Of a stretch of DNA of 30,758 bases, positions 22,054-30,078 are shown one piece after another. The stretch is from positions 1 through 30,758 of the forward strand of contig CAYOKT010000033.1 of the NCBI GenBank assembly GCA_964404605.1, read 5' to 3'. Source of the stretch: CAYOKT01 sp964404605 (GTDB taxonomy: Bacteria; Electryoneota; Electryoneia; Electryoneales; Electryoneaceae). The position numbers and the translations under genes were made by a program. Positions within the stretch are counted from its first letter, which is position 1. Each line of letters begins with the position of its first letter. The notes under the pieces are model-generated. The model ran no database searches. It had not been told where the DNA came from and saw nothing but the letters and a program-made list of their open reading frames with translations.

Positions 22054-24153
22054 TCAGTGCGCCGCGCGCGGCAGGGCGCGAAGCAGCAGGTGGTGCTCGA
22101 AGTTCACGTCCAGCCCCGCGACCGGCCCCGTCACCTCGCCGTAGCTCCGGTCCCGATCGTAATCCTCCACCGAATAGCGCCCGCCGGGCTCGAGCCCGCG
22201 CAGGTCGAGCCTCCCCGCGAAATGGTCCGCGTAGAAGCTGTAGTACAGCGTGTCACCCACCCCGAAGGCATACGCCTCCGGCTGGTCGAAGCCGAGGATG
22301 TACAGGTTCAGCGTCTTCGCCCGCGAGAGGTTGTTCTCCTCGTACACCTCCAGCCAGTGCCTCTGCAGCTTCTCCCGCTCCGGGGTGAGCAGGAAGTCCC
22401 CGGAGACCGGCTTCGGCTCCGGCCAGATGAACTTGCTTCCGGGCACGCCCCCCAGCCCCACCGTCGAGGCGAAGTCGCTCCCGCCGTCGGAGAGCTCCAC
22501 GTGGTCCCCGTAGAAGGCGATCTTGTCCCCGATGATCGCCCGCAGCACGTAGTGTTTCGTCCGGATCTGCCAGGACGAAAGCGGGTCGGAAGCGACGAAC
22601 TGGTTCGTGTAGGGCATGTTGTACAGGTTGAACACCGTGCCGCAGGGGCAGGTGTGCAGGATGGCGTCCGGCTTGATCTTCAGCGCCTCGTCCATCACCG
22701 CCTTCAGTATCTCCGGCGTGTGCGCCGGAACCTCGTAGGGCGAGCTGTCGTAGTGCGACGGGACGAAGGAGGGCGGCACGAGGTTCAGGTGCTGCCCGTC
22801 CGTCTTCAGCGCGTCATACCCCCAGTCCCCGAGGAAGCGGTCCACCAGCTCCCGCTGGTGTTCGAGCACACCCGGCACCGTCGGGGCGAGATACTCCGTG
22901 TCCCACCAGCTGATCATCGCCGGCTTGCCGCTGCTGTCCCTCACCACCCAGTCGGGATGCTCCCGGACGATGCGGCTCTCCGGGTCCGCGTCGCCCGGCA
23001 CCCACCAGAGCATCGCCTTCAGCCCGTACGCGTGGATGGAATCGACGAGGGCCCGCATCGAGGCGTCGCCGCGGGGAAACTTCTCCCCGTCCAGGTCCCA
23101 GTCGCCGTCGTGGAGCTGGTAGCCGTCGTCCACGCCGACCCACTTGTAGCCCAGCTCCTTCACCTTCGGCAGGGTGGCGAGGATCTCGTCAGGGTGGAAG
23201 CGGCGCTCGTAGCCCCAGGCGCACCACATGGGCTCGTAGGCATCCTCCGGCGGATCGGGGAAGCTGAGCCCCTTCGCCTCCATGATGCGCCCGTAGGCGT
23301 GCAGCCCGTTGTAGGCGTCGCCCTCGTGGGCCAGCACCAGGACCGGCACGCTCTCCACCGCCGCGCCGGGCGCGAGGGTGAAGCCCCGCCGCTCCTCCAG
23401 GGACGCCAGCACCCCGTCCGGCAGCCCCCGCACCGGCAGCGCCACCGGATGCCAGACCGGCGATGTCGAGGCGAGCAGCAGCCCGCCGGCGGGCGTCCAC
23501 AGGTCCACCGCCGGGATTCCCCCGCCGTAATCCGGCGCGTTCATCCCCTGGTAGTCGTCCCGGAAGAAATCCGCCGTGACCGGCACGATCCAGTCGTACC
23601 GCTCCTCGTAGCTGCCGCCGAGAAACGCCCAGTACTGCCAGGGTTTCAGGTCCGGCCGCCCCACCGAGGCGTCCAGGGAGAAGGTGGCGTCGTGCATCCG
23701 CTGGACGGCGATCGCCTGCGCGCCCCGGTTCTCGTACCGCACGCCCAGCTCAACCCCCTCACCCGCCTCCGGCGCGCGCGAGGGCGCGACCCGCAGGGTC
23801 AGGGTGACACCGACCGCCCCGTCAGGCGAGGCGCCCTGCACACTCCAGCGCCCCTCCTTTTCCTGCTTGAGACTACCCCAGTCGAGGCGGTACTCCACCG
23901 GCCGGCCGTCCACGATCATCGCCGGGCCGGTCGAGCCGTCCGGGGTGGTCAGGGGTGTCTCCCCGCGCGCGGTCTTGAGGAACACCCTCGGTTGCCCGCC
24001 TGTGGCGAGCACCAGCACCGTGTTGCCGGCCTCGAAGCGCAACCCCTCGTCCGTCACCCGCGGCCCGCCCCTCGTGGCGCACCCTGCGAGCGCCAGCAGC
24101 CCCGCCGCGACCAGCGGGAGGAGAACGATTCCGGTCCGTCCATCCCGCCTCAT
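22054..24153 (-). CDS. Clan GH-D (GH36-like) alpha-galactosidase-type lipoprotein
   Basis: A 699-aa lipoprotein glycosidase. The signal ends in a lipobox (ALAGC, Cys25). An N-terminal beta-sandwich (about 35-275) precedes a TIM barrel (about 300-600). Barrel motifs typical of alpha-galactosidase/alpha-N-acetylgalactosaminidase clan GH-D are WVGVDDGYQ, KAMLWWVPGD, DALKTDGQH (Asp452 as candidate nucleophile) and FVASDPLSSW (Asp523 as candidate acid/base). It likely removes terminal alpha-linked galactose or galactosamine residues at the membrane surface or in the periplasm. The ATG at 24153 overlaps the upstream TGA (ATGA). The WDxN nucleophile context of classical GH36 is changed to KTDGQ, so it is a divergent member and specificity may differ. 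Confidence 0.82.
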   Translation of the reverse strand: MRRDGRTGIVLLPLVAAGLLALAGCATRGGPRVTDEGLRFEAGNTVLVLATGGQPRVFLKTARGETPLTTPDGSTGPAMIVDGRPVEYRLDWGSLKQEKEGRWSVQGASPDGAVGVTLTLRVAPSRAPEAGEGVELGVRYENRGAQAIAVQRMHDATFSLDASVGRPDLKPWQYWAFLGGSYEERYDWIVPVTADFFRDDYQGMNAPDYGGGIPAVDLWTPAGGLLLASTSPVWHPVALPVRGLPDGVLASLEERRGFTLAPGAAVESVPVLVLAHEGDAYNGLHAYGRIMEAKGLSFPDPPEDAYEPMWCAWGYERRFHPDEILATLPKVKELGYKWVGVDDGYQLHDGDWDLDGEKFPRGDASMRALVDSIHAYGLKAMLWWVPGDADPESRIVREHPDWVVRDSSGKPAMISWWDTEYLAPTVPGVLEHQRELVDRFLGDWGYDALKTDGQHLNLVPPSFVPSHYDSSPYEVPAHTPEILKAVMDEALKIKPDAILHTCPCGTVFNLYNMPYTNQFVASDPLSSWQIRTKHYVLRAIIGDKIAFYGDHVELSDGGSDFASTVGLGGVPGSKFIWPEPKPVSGDFLLTPEREKLQRHWLEVYEENNLSRAKTLNLYILGFDQPEAYAFGVGDTLYYSFYADHFAGRLDLRGLEPGGRYSVEDYDRDRSYGEVTGPVAGLDVNFEHHLLLRALPRAAH

Positions 24154-25610
24154 TTCACCCTCCCGACGGCGAGGGCCTTACCCGCGCTGCTCGTCGTCGC
24201 CGTGCCGAGGATACGCAGGCTGCCCGGATCGACCACCGTGTAGTTGGACTCGTTGGCGATGGCGGCGAAGAGGATGTCCCCGGTCGGCGGGGCGCCCACA
24301 TCCCACACCCGCGCGGGCAACTCCAGGTAGCGCGTCGCCGTGCGCCCCGTGAGGTCGATCTCGACCAGGAAACCGTCCAGCGTCAGCATGTAACCGGTCC
24401 CCCCGACGACCGCCATCCCCTTGCCGCGGTTGCCGACAACCGTCGTATCACCGTCGGCGATCTCCGTGATCTCGGCGGAGAAGTGGTCGAGGACTTCGCC
24501 CGTGGCGGGGTCGAGCACCGCGATGTTCGCGCTCAGGTCCTCCTGCAGGAAGACCTCGCCGCCGCTGAAGACCACCGCGGCGGCCGCCCGGCCGATCTCC
24601 ACCTGCCCGGCGATGTCCACCGACGCCGCCTCGCTCAGGGCGTCACCGTCACGGCGGAGGATCTTCACCAGCCCCGGCGCGTTGTTCCTCGAGGAGGAGA
24701 TGATGACCCGGTCGTTCTCCGCGTCCAGCGCGAAGTGCCCGGGATCGAAACCGTCATCGAAGCTGTACCGGTCCACCTCGCTCGCCGAGGCGAGGTCCAC
24801 CAGCGAAATCGTGTTCGCCGAGGTGTTGATCACGTAGGCGTAGGAGTCGTCGAGTTCGACCTCCTCCGGCCCGGCGTCCAGCGGCACATCCACCCGCGAG
24901 GCGAGCGTCGGATCGTAGATGCTCAGGTAGCCCTCGCTGACCTTGTTCGTCACCACGACATACTGCCCGTTGGGGCTCACGGCGATGTCGGCGGGGGAGT
25001 CCAGCCCGGCGTCGGCCACCTCCGCCGAGTCGAACCGGCTGGTCATCAGCAGCGAGTTCGCCGGCTTGTCGAGGATGTACACCGGGTACCACCCGCCCTG
25101 CGAATAATCCCCCTCGGTGAAGAACCAGGAGGAATCGGCGTAGTTCGGATCGATGGAGAGCGAATTGCCGTGAATGTCCTTCACCCCGCCGGTGAGCAAC
25201 ACCTCGTACACCGAGGCCGGATCGTAGGGCTGTGTCGGGTCGAACTCGAGGTAATAGCTCCAGATATACCGGTAGGTGAAACTGGTGTCGGTCCCCGAGA
25301 CGATGGTGTCCTGGACGGTGGAGTCCACGATGGCGCTGCCCCCGTCCGTGAAGACCCCCACCGCCTCCTGGCCGTCGTGGGCGATGGTGATCGCCCCGTA
25401 GGCCGAGGATGGGTCCACCTTCTCGTTGAACGCGAAGGTGACGCTCCCCTCGAGCGGCACCTCGATCTCACCCAGCGCCGGCGCCGTGATCCCCATGAAC
25501 TGGGGCCTCGTGATCTCCTCCGGAGTCACGGGGTTCCGGTCCGGCAGGATGCCGCACCCCGCCAGGAGCGCCGCGGAGAGGATTCCTGCCATCCAACCGC
25601 GTGCGTGCAT
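24150..25610 (-). CDS. Lipoprotein with SbsA-like Ig domain and seven-blade-type beta-propeller
   Basis: A 486-aa lipoprotein with lipobox LLAGC (Cys19). Residues about 33-165 resemble an SbsA/Big_5 Ig-like domain (VTFAFNEKVDPSSAYGAITI). From about 175 to the end there are repeated blades of YVTN/NHL-like character (DIAVSPNGQYVVVTNKV, YAYVINTSANTISLVDLA, NIAVLDPATGEVLDHF). It has no recognisable catalytic motif and probably acts as a surface scaffold or ligand-binding protein. Of two nearby ATGs, the one at 25610 is preferred because GGAGG lies 7 bp upstream of it, whereas it abuts the one at 25616. It ends in an ATGA overlap with the glycosidase gene and starts after a 220-bp gap, the largest inside the cluster, so a separate promoter there is possible. 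Confidence 0.8.
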   Translation of the reverse strand: MHARGWMAGILSAALLAGCGILPDRNPVTPEEITRPQFMGITAPALGEIEVPLEGSVTFAFNEKVDPSSAYGAITIAHDGQEAVGVFTDGGSAIVDSTVQDTIVSGTDTSFTYRYIWSYYLEFDPTQPYDPASVYEVLLTGGVKDIHGNSLSIDPNYADSSWFFTEGDYSQGGWYPVYILDKPANSLLMTSRFDSAEVADAGLDSPADIAVSPNGQYVVVTNKVSEGYLSIYDPTLASRVDVPLDAGPEEVELDDSYAYVINTSANTISLVDLASASEVDRYSFDDGFDPGHFALDAENDRVIISSSRNNAPGLVKILRRDGDALSEAASVDIAGQVEIGRAAAAVVFSGGEVFLQEDLSANIAVLDPATGEVLDHFSAEITEIADGDTTVVGNRGKGMAVVGGTGYMLTLDGFLVEIDLTGRTATRYLELPARVWDVGAPPTGDILFAAIANESNYTVVDPGSLRILGTATTSSAGKALAVGRVK

Positions 25611-25616
25611 GGTCAT

Positions 25617-25621
25617 CCTCC
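25617..25621 (-). promoter_or_regulatory. Ribosome binding site deciding the propeller lipoprotein start
   Basis: GGAGG on the minus strand touches the ATG at 25616 directly but stands 7 bases from the ATG at 25610, so initiation should occur at 25610. Confidence 0.65.
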
Positions 25622-25741
25622 AACTGCCGGCCGCACCCGTCCGCCGACCCCGGCGACCCTGCGGCCACTCTTCAAAAGAATCTGATCCCCCCGGGAAACC
25701 CCGGGCCTGAACATACTACTCGTGGTTCCCCACACTCCGCT

Positions 25742-25777
25742 CCTCCCCCGCCCGCACGGGGCGGGCCGGGGGGGAGG
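25742..25777. terminator. Strong GC hairpin between the CBM9-like protein and the propeller lipoprotein
   Basis: Arms CCTCCCCC (25742-25749) plus GCCCGC (25750-25755) pair with GCGGGC (25761-25766) and GGGGGAGG (25770-25777), with a 3-nt bulge and a 5-nt loop. The hairpin lies about 55 bp after the stop of the double CBM9-like gene. There is no T-run, so it may attenuate transcription or protect mRNA 3' ends, raising levels of the first two secreted proteins relative to the rest. A smaller CCCGGG hairpin with a GTTT loop (minus strand) follows near 25691-25706. Confidence 0.45.
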
Positions 25778-25830
25778 GAGTAGGTCTGCGCCATGAACAC
25801 GCAGAGGAGAAACGTACGGTGTCGCTGCCG

Positions 25831-27525
25831 CTACTTGACGAGCAGCGTCCGCGCGACGGCGTTGCCGGTTTCGCCGGAGACGCGCACGAAGTACATCCCG
25901 GTAGAGACCGGCGAGCCGGCGCCGTTGGTACCGTTCCACACCGTCCGGTGCGTTCCCGCGGTGACGTTGCCGGACAGCAGGGTCTTCACCAGACGGCCCA
26001 TGATGTCATACACCGCCACGTCCACCACGCCGGTGTTCGGCACGGTGTAGGTCACCCGGGTGGTGCTGTTGAACGGGTTCGGATAGGTGGAGACGATCCG
26101 GTAGGCATCCGGCAGGGCCGGGGTCGCCGGCTCCTCGCCCACCGATACCTCGCCCGCGACCCAGGGGAGGTTCCACGGGCCGTCGAACACGCTGTAGTTG
26201 ATCGCGTAGGTCGGTCCCGTGGTGTTATTCCAGTCGTTCGGGACCATGTCAGAGTAGTCCCAGATGAAGTCGCCGACCGAGTAGATGAAGGTGTTGAAGT
26301 AGGGGCCGTTGTTCAGGATGTCCCAGGGGACGCTGAACTCGAGGGCGTTGTCGTCGCCGTTGATCATCACCGTGGCGGTCCCGACCTGCGTCCAGATCTC
26401 GGTCCATTCGCCGGCGCCGCTGTACGGGCCGGAATAGGCCATCACCGTCACCTCCGTGGTCGGCTCGTCCGGGTTGTACGCCTCCTGCAGCTCGATCACG
26501 TAGTTCGCGGTGATCGGCCACCAGCCCCAGCCCAGCCCGCTGGTGTCGTCCAGCGAGGTGTCGAGGAACAGCTCGAGGATGGGCGGGTTGGTGTAGTTCA
26601 GGTAGGCGTCGGTGAAAGTCGCGCTCGGGTCGATGGCGATGTAACCGTAGAAATTCTCCGCGTCGCTGGCCAGCTTGTACTCGACCACGTCGAACTCGGC
26701 GCCGGTGGGCATGTCGCCCGCCGCCTCGGCGGTCTCATCGACCGCGGCGAGGGGGATGCTCTCCCAGTCCACCATGTCGCCGTCCACCGTGATCGCATCC
26801 ACCCGCCAGTCGCCGACCTGCTGCAGGTTGATCGCCCCGTCCTCGACCAGGGAGTACCAGATGGTGTAGCCGGGGTCGTTGCCCTCCGCCGCGTCGTTGG
26901 GGACATACTCCTCGTTGTCCCAGATCTCGTCTCCGACGAAGTAGCACATCGGCTGGAGCACCTTGCCGAACAGGTCCCGCGCGATGGCCGCCCGCGGCAC
27001 GGCGATCTCCAGCGCGTTGTCATCGTCGTTGACCGCGATCTGCGCCACGCCGACCGAGTCATAGATCTCCTCGGAGCCGGCCCAGTCGGAGCCGTAGTGG
27101 TACACCGTCACCTCGCCCGCCGCCACGTCGGGGTTCAACGCGTCGCCGAGGTCGATCCGGTAATCCGGCGCGAAGGTCCAGAAACCCTCCCAGCCGAGCC
27201 CGATGGTGTCCGCGGCGTTGGTGCCGAACCACAGCTCGTAGATGGCCACGTTGGTGTAGTTCAGGAAGCCGCCGGTGAAGGTGCCGGACGGGTCGATGTC
27301 GATCCGGCAATAGACGTTGTCGCCATCGCTGGTGATGTAGAAGTCCACGATGTCGAATTCCGGACCGGTGGGCATGTCGCCGGTTTCCTCGGCGGTCAGC
27401 CCCACGTCGGCGGCATCGACCTCCGCCCAGTCCAGCATGTCGCCGTCGATGGTAATCGTCACCGCCCACCCGTTCAGGGCCAGGGCCAGCACGACGACCA
27501 AAGCGATCGCAAATGTTTTCCGCAT
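25831..27525 (-). CDS. Secreted protein with two CBM9-like domains and T9SS/FlgD-like tail
   Basis: A 564-aa protein with signal peptide MRKTFAIALVVVLALALNGWA. Two homologous modules, residues about 22-235 and 242-455, start with ITIDGDMLDW and ITVDGDMVDW respectively and share DMPTG.EFD, FLNYTN/YLNYTN, GLGW and NDDDNALEIAVP/NGDDNALEFSVP. The opening VDGDxxDW is typical of carbohydrate family 9-like (CBM9/DOMON-related) sandwiches. The C-terminal domain begins YPNPFNSTTRVTY and contains VAVYDIMGRLVKTL and GTHRTVWNG, a standard T9SS type A tail. No catalytic domain is present, so surface glycan binding is likely. The ATG at 27525 is chosen because AAGGAG is 7 bp upstream; the ATG at 27531 is only one base from that site. 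The 58-bp gap upstream contains nothing obvious. Confidence 0.85.
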   Translation of the reverse strand: MRKTFAIALVVVLALALNGWAVTITIDGDMLDWAEVDAADVGLTAEETGDMPTGPEFDIVDFYITSDGDNVYCRIDIDPSGTFTGGFLNYTNVAIYELWFGTNAADTIGLGWEGFWTFAPDYRIDLGDALNPDVAAGEVTVYHYGSDWAGSEEIYDSVGVAQIAVNDDDNALEIAVPRAAIARDLFGKVLQPMCYFVGDEIWDNEEYVPNDAAEGNDPGYTIWYSLVEDGAINLQQVGDWRVDAITVDGDMVDWESIPLAAVDETAEAAGDMPTGAEFDVVEYKLASDAENFYGYIAIDPSATFTDAYLNYTNPPILELFLDTSLDDTSGLGWGWWPITANYVIELQEAYNPDEPTTEVTVMAYSGPYSGAGEWTEIWTQVGTATVMINGDDNALEFSVPWDILNNGPYFNTFIYSVGDFIWDYSDMVPNDWNNTTGPTYAINYSVFDGPWNLPWVAGEVSVGEEPATPALPDAYRIVSTYPNPFNSTTRVTYTVPNTGVVDVAVYDIMGRLVKTLLSGNVTAGTHRTVWNGTNGAGSPVSTGMYFVRVSGETGNAVARTLLVK

Positions 27526-27532
27526 AACCATG

Positions 27533-27538
27533 CTCCTT
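27533..27538 (-). promoter_or_regulatory. Ribosome binding site deciding the start of the double CBM9-like protein
   Basis: AAGGAG on the minus strand stands 7 bases before the ATG at 27525 but only one base before the ATG at 27531, favouring the shorter product. Confidence 0.65.
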
Positions 27539-27583
27539 TCTTTGGGGCCCGGACCGCCGCCCGGCACCCGCCTCTTCCCCACG

Positions 27584-29845
27584 TTATCGGATCAAGATGA
27601 GTCTGCCTGCCGCTGCCGTCCGCCCTCCGCGCGCCGCGCGGACGATGTAGGTCCCCGATGCCGCCGGCGCGCCGCTGTCATCCGTTCCCGCCCACACCAG
27701 CCTGCGACCGCCCGGAGGGAACGACCCCTCCGCAAGCGTCGCCACACGGCGCCCCAGCAGGTCGAAGACCGCAACCTCCAGCGACGGCTCCGCCGCGCCG
27801 AGGCGCAGCTCGATCACCACCGTGCCGTTGAACGGGTTCGGGTAAGCCCCCGCGAGGCTGACCCCCGCCGGGAGAGCCGCTCCCGCGCCCGGCTCGGGCA
27901 CGGAGAGGAGCGGCGCGTAGTCGTACGAGTACACCTCCGTCTCCGGCTGGTCGGGGGCGTCGTCCTCCACGTCATTCCCGGCGTCGTAGATGTTGAACAC
28001 CAGCGAGATCGTCCGCCCGATCCCCTCCTGCCCGACCATCACCCGCGGGACCGCCAGTTCGAGGTCGCGCCCGCCGATGGCGTCGGGGATGTCCCCCGCC
28101 GCGCTCCAGCTCCAGTCGCCGCCGCCCGCGCCGGTGTAGGCCCACAGGTTGCCGTTCTCGACCATGTAGTCCGCGCCCATCGCCCATTCGCCGCTGTGAA
28201 AGCCCGTTCCCGGGTCGTCATCGCTGTCGAGGAACACGTGCCAGAAGCGGTTGTTGTAGTTGAGATCCGCCGCCGCCCGGAGGCGGAAGTAGAGGTTGGC
28301 GGCGTCGTGCGCCACCCACACATCCTCGATGTCCGAGGCCGCCGGGGCCGCATCCCCCGCCTCCTCCACCGGGCGCGGAGGCGTGTCCAGGCGCTGGTAG
28401 GGATCCCAGTCCGAGACCTCCCCGTCCACCACGATCTGCGGCGCCGACTCCACCTCTCCCTCGAGCACCGTCAGGTTGTCCTCTTCGTGCGGCGGGGTCG
28501 CCGAATCCCGCGCCCGCACGAGGAAGTAGCAGGGCAGCGCCGGGTCCAGCCCGCCCACCGTGGTCCGCAGGTCGTACCGCTCCCCGGGCGAGGTGACCAC
28601 GTCCTCGAGGCGGGTCCCGGTCGCCGGGGTCAGGGAGGGTTCGGTGCCGTAATAGACGCTGTAGTGGATCGGCTCGGTCATGTCCACCGCCGCGTCCCAC
28701 TCGAGGACCGCCTCGCCGCCGTCCGGCGAACGCTCCGCCCGCTTCAGGCCGCCCTCGTGCCCCCCGAGCCACCCCCAGGTGGGCGGGTTGTCATCCACCG
28801 CGTGATGGTGGAAGGTGTCGAAGCGGACCTGGTCCAGCGAGAGGGCCGAGATGTGGTTCAGCCACCCCGCCTGCGCGTTCACGGCGGCGAGCTGGCTCGA
28901 AAGCATCTGGTCGTAGTTCGGCTGGTCGAGGTTCAGGTAGTCGAGGATGAGGACCGTGAAGCCGTCCGCCAGGTCCCCCTCCGCGTGCAGAACCGGCGCC
29001 CAGGTGTCGCGGTTGTCCGCGAAATAGGGCGACACCACCCCCGCGCCGCCCTCCCACTCCGTGTAGTAGTCCTCGAACATCACCCCGTTGATCAGCGGCC
29101 GGATGTTGTATTGGTAGGCGCTGTTGGAGGGGTTGAAATAGAACAATCCGCGGTTGGCCACCAACAGGGCGTCGGGATACCAGCCGCGGATCTCCGCGAT
29201 GAGGTTCGCCATCCCCTCGGCGGTCCAGCCGTAGGACGACCAGGGCGAGGCGGTGTCGATGGTGTCGAGGAAGAACCCGTCCGCCCCGAGCACCTGCATC
29301 ACCCGGTCGGCCTCCTGCTGGACAACCGCCCACCAGTTCGCATCCCCGGCGTTGACGTAGTACGAACCCCAGAAGCCGTTCTCGTCCGGCCGGTCGTCAC
29401 GGTCCTCGTCGTCCAGGTAGTACGAGGCGTAGCCGCCGTTCGTCGCCACCACCTGCGAGCCGTCCCAGTACACCGGCCCGGTGCCGTCCCCCGCCGCGGG
29501 GGGATCCGTGTCGTCCTCGCCGATGGTGATATACATCACCACGAGAACGTCGTCCTCCGTGCCGGACACGTCGTCCAGGCCATCCCGCACGTCCGCGATC
29601 CGGGCGGGCGTTGGGTCGGCCCCCGGGTGGAGAATCACCAGGTCGAACAACTGGAGGTCATGGACGACGGCGGGGTTCAATGGCCCGTAATAACAGGCGT
29701 AGTCGTCCTCCGCACCCAACCCCGGAATCGGGCCGGACTGGGCCTGGGCGCCGGATGCGAGAGGGAGAAGAGAGAGGAGAAAGAGGAGAACGGGGAGGAG
29801 AAGGGTGCCCCGGGTAAAACTGCGCTCCCTGTGCGCAAAGGACAT
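27584..29845 (-). CDS. GH114-like secreted glycosidase with FN3, CBM9-like and T9SS tail domains
   Basis: A 753-aa secreted enzyme and the first gene of the cluster. It has a signal peptide to about residue 36. A GH114/TM1410-type barrel spans about 45-340: WAVVQQEADRVMQVLGADGFFLDTID (split here for reading: barrel strand GADGFFLD, Asp194) and NGVMFEDYY (Glu258) hold the two candidate catalytic acids, with YYVNAGDANWW before them. Residues about 364-452 are FN3-like and about 470-605 CBM9-like (IVVDGEVSDWDPY). The tail YPNPFNGTVVIEL...FDLLGRRVATL is a T9SS/FlgD-like sorting domain. GH114 is the endo-alpha-1,4-polygalactosaminidase family and is related to the hydrolase domain of PelA. The ATG at 29845 follows GGGGAATTGT; longer frames would overlap the promoter. 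Confidence 0.8.
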   Translation of the reverse strand: MSFAHRERSFTRGTLLLPVLLFLLSLLPLASGAQAQSGPIPGLGAEDDYACYYGPLNPAVVHDLQLFDLVILHPGADPTPARIADVRDGLDDVSGTEDDVLVVMYITIGEDDTDPPAAGDGTGPVYWDGSQVVATNGGYASYYLDDEDRDDRPDENGFWGSYYVNAGDANWWAVVQQEADRVMQVLGADGFFLDTIDTASPWSSYGWTAEGMANLIAEIRGWYPDALLVANRGLFYFNPSNSAYQYNIRPLINGVMFEDYYTEWEGGAGVVSPYFADNRDTWAPVLHAEGDLADGFTVLILDYLNLDQPNYDQMLSSQLAAVNAQAGWLNHISALSLDQVRFDTFHHHAVDDNPPTWGWLGGHEGGLKRAERSPDGGEAVLEWDAAVDMTEPIHYSVYYGTEPSLTPATGTRLEDVVTSPGERYDLRTTVGGLDPALPCYFLVRARDSATPPHEEDNLTVLEGEVESAPQIVVDGEVSDWDPYQRLDTPPRPVEEAGDAAPAASDIEDVWVAHDAANLYFRLRAAADLNYNNRFWHVFLDSDDDPGTGFHSGEWAMGADYMVENGNLWAYTGAGGGDWSWSAAGDIPDAIGGRDLELAVPRVMVGQEGIGRTISLVFNIYDAGNDVEDDAPDQPETEVYSYDYAPLLSVPEPGAGAALPAGVSLAGAYPNPFNGTVVIELRLGAAEPSLEVAVFDLLGRRVATLAEGSFPPGGRRLVWAGTDDSGAPAASGTYIVRAARGGRTAAAGRLILIR

Positions 29846-29865
29846 ACAATTCCCCACGATGAACT

Positions 29866-29899
29866 TTTGTAACTTATAGTAAAAAGTTACGCAAGTCAA
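29866..29899 (-). promoter_or_regulatory. Putative main promoter of the cluster
   Basis: On the minus strand TTGACT (29894-29899) and TATAAG (29873-29878) are separated by 15 bp, a slightly short sigma70-type arrangement. The stretch is AT-rich in an otherwise GC-rich window and lies just upstream of the first gene, giving a leader of about 20-25 nt. No comparably good promoter is seen inside the cluster. Confidence 0.55.
29869..29890. promoter_or_regulatory. Palindromic operator overlapping the -10 region
   Basis: GTAACTT (29869-29875) and AAGTTAC (29884-29890) form a perfect 7-bp inverted repeat with an 8-bp AT-only-rich spacer, covering the -10 box and most of the promoter spacer. Two more matching positions extend the symmetry outward (TT at 29865-29866 versus AA at 29893-29894). 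Binding here would block polymerase, as expected of a ROK-type repressor; the regulator encoded at 18057-19301 is the candidate. Confidence 0.55.
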
Positions 29900-30078
29900 G
29901 CATCTTATTGGATAAATTTCATAAACCCTGGCCGTAACACCCGCCTCCTGGAGCCCGCCTGCTACGGTCCCTTGGGGGGCTTAGTGGCTTTTTCTTCAAA
30001 GGGTTACGGTTGTTCACCGTTCGCAGGTCCCCTCCCATGCCCGTCTTGGAGGGTGATGGGGATCACTTCATGAGGTAG

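Noticed and set aside
20206..24243. Very long open frame on the plus strand, and many similar plus-strand frames across the window
   Set aside because: They lie antisense to well-supported genes, have Arg/His/Pro/Gly-rich low-complexity translations and lack ribosome sites. They are by-products of high GC at third codon positions.
29935..30020. Possible c-di-GMP-I riboswitch on the minus strand (AAAGCCACTAAG... followed by GGACCGTAGCAGG)
   Set aside because: Only part of the second half resembles the consensus. The GCAAA/GACGCAAAG context, the GAAA tetraloop stem and the closing pairings are missing. An Infernal search would be decisive.
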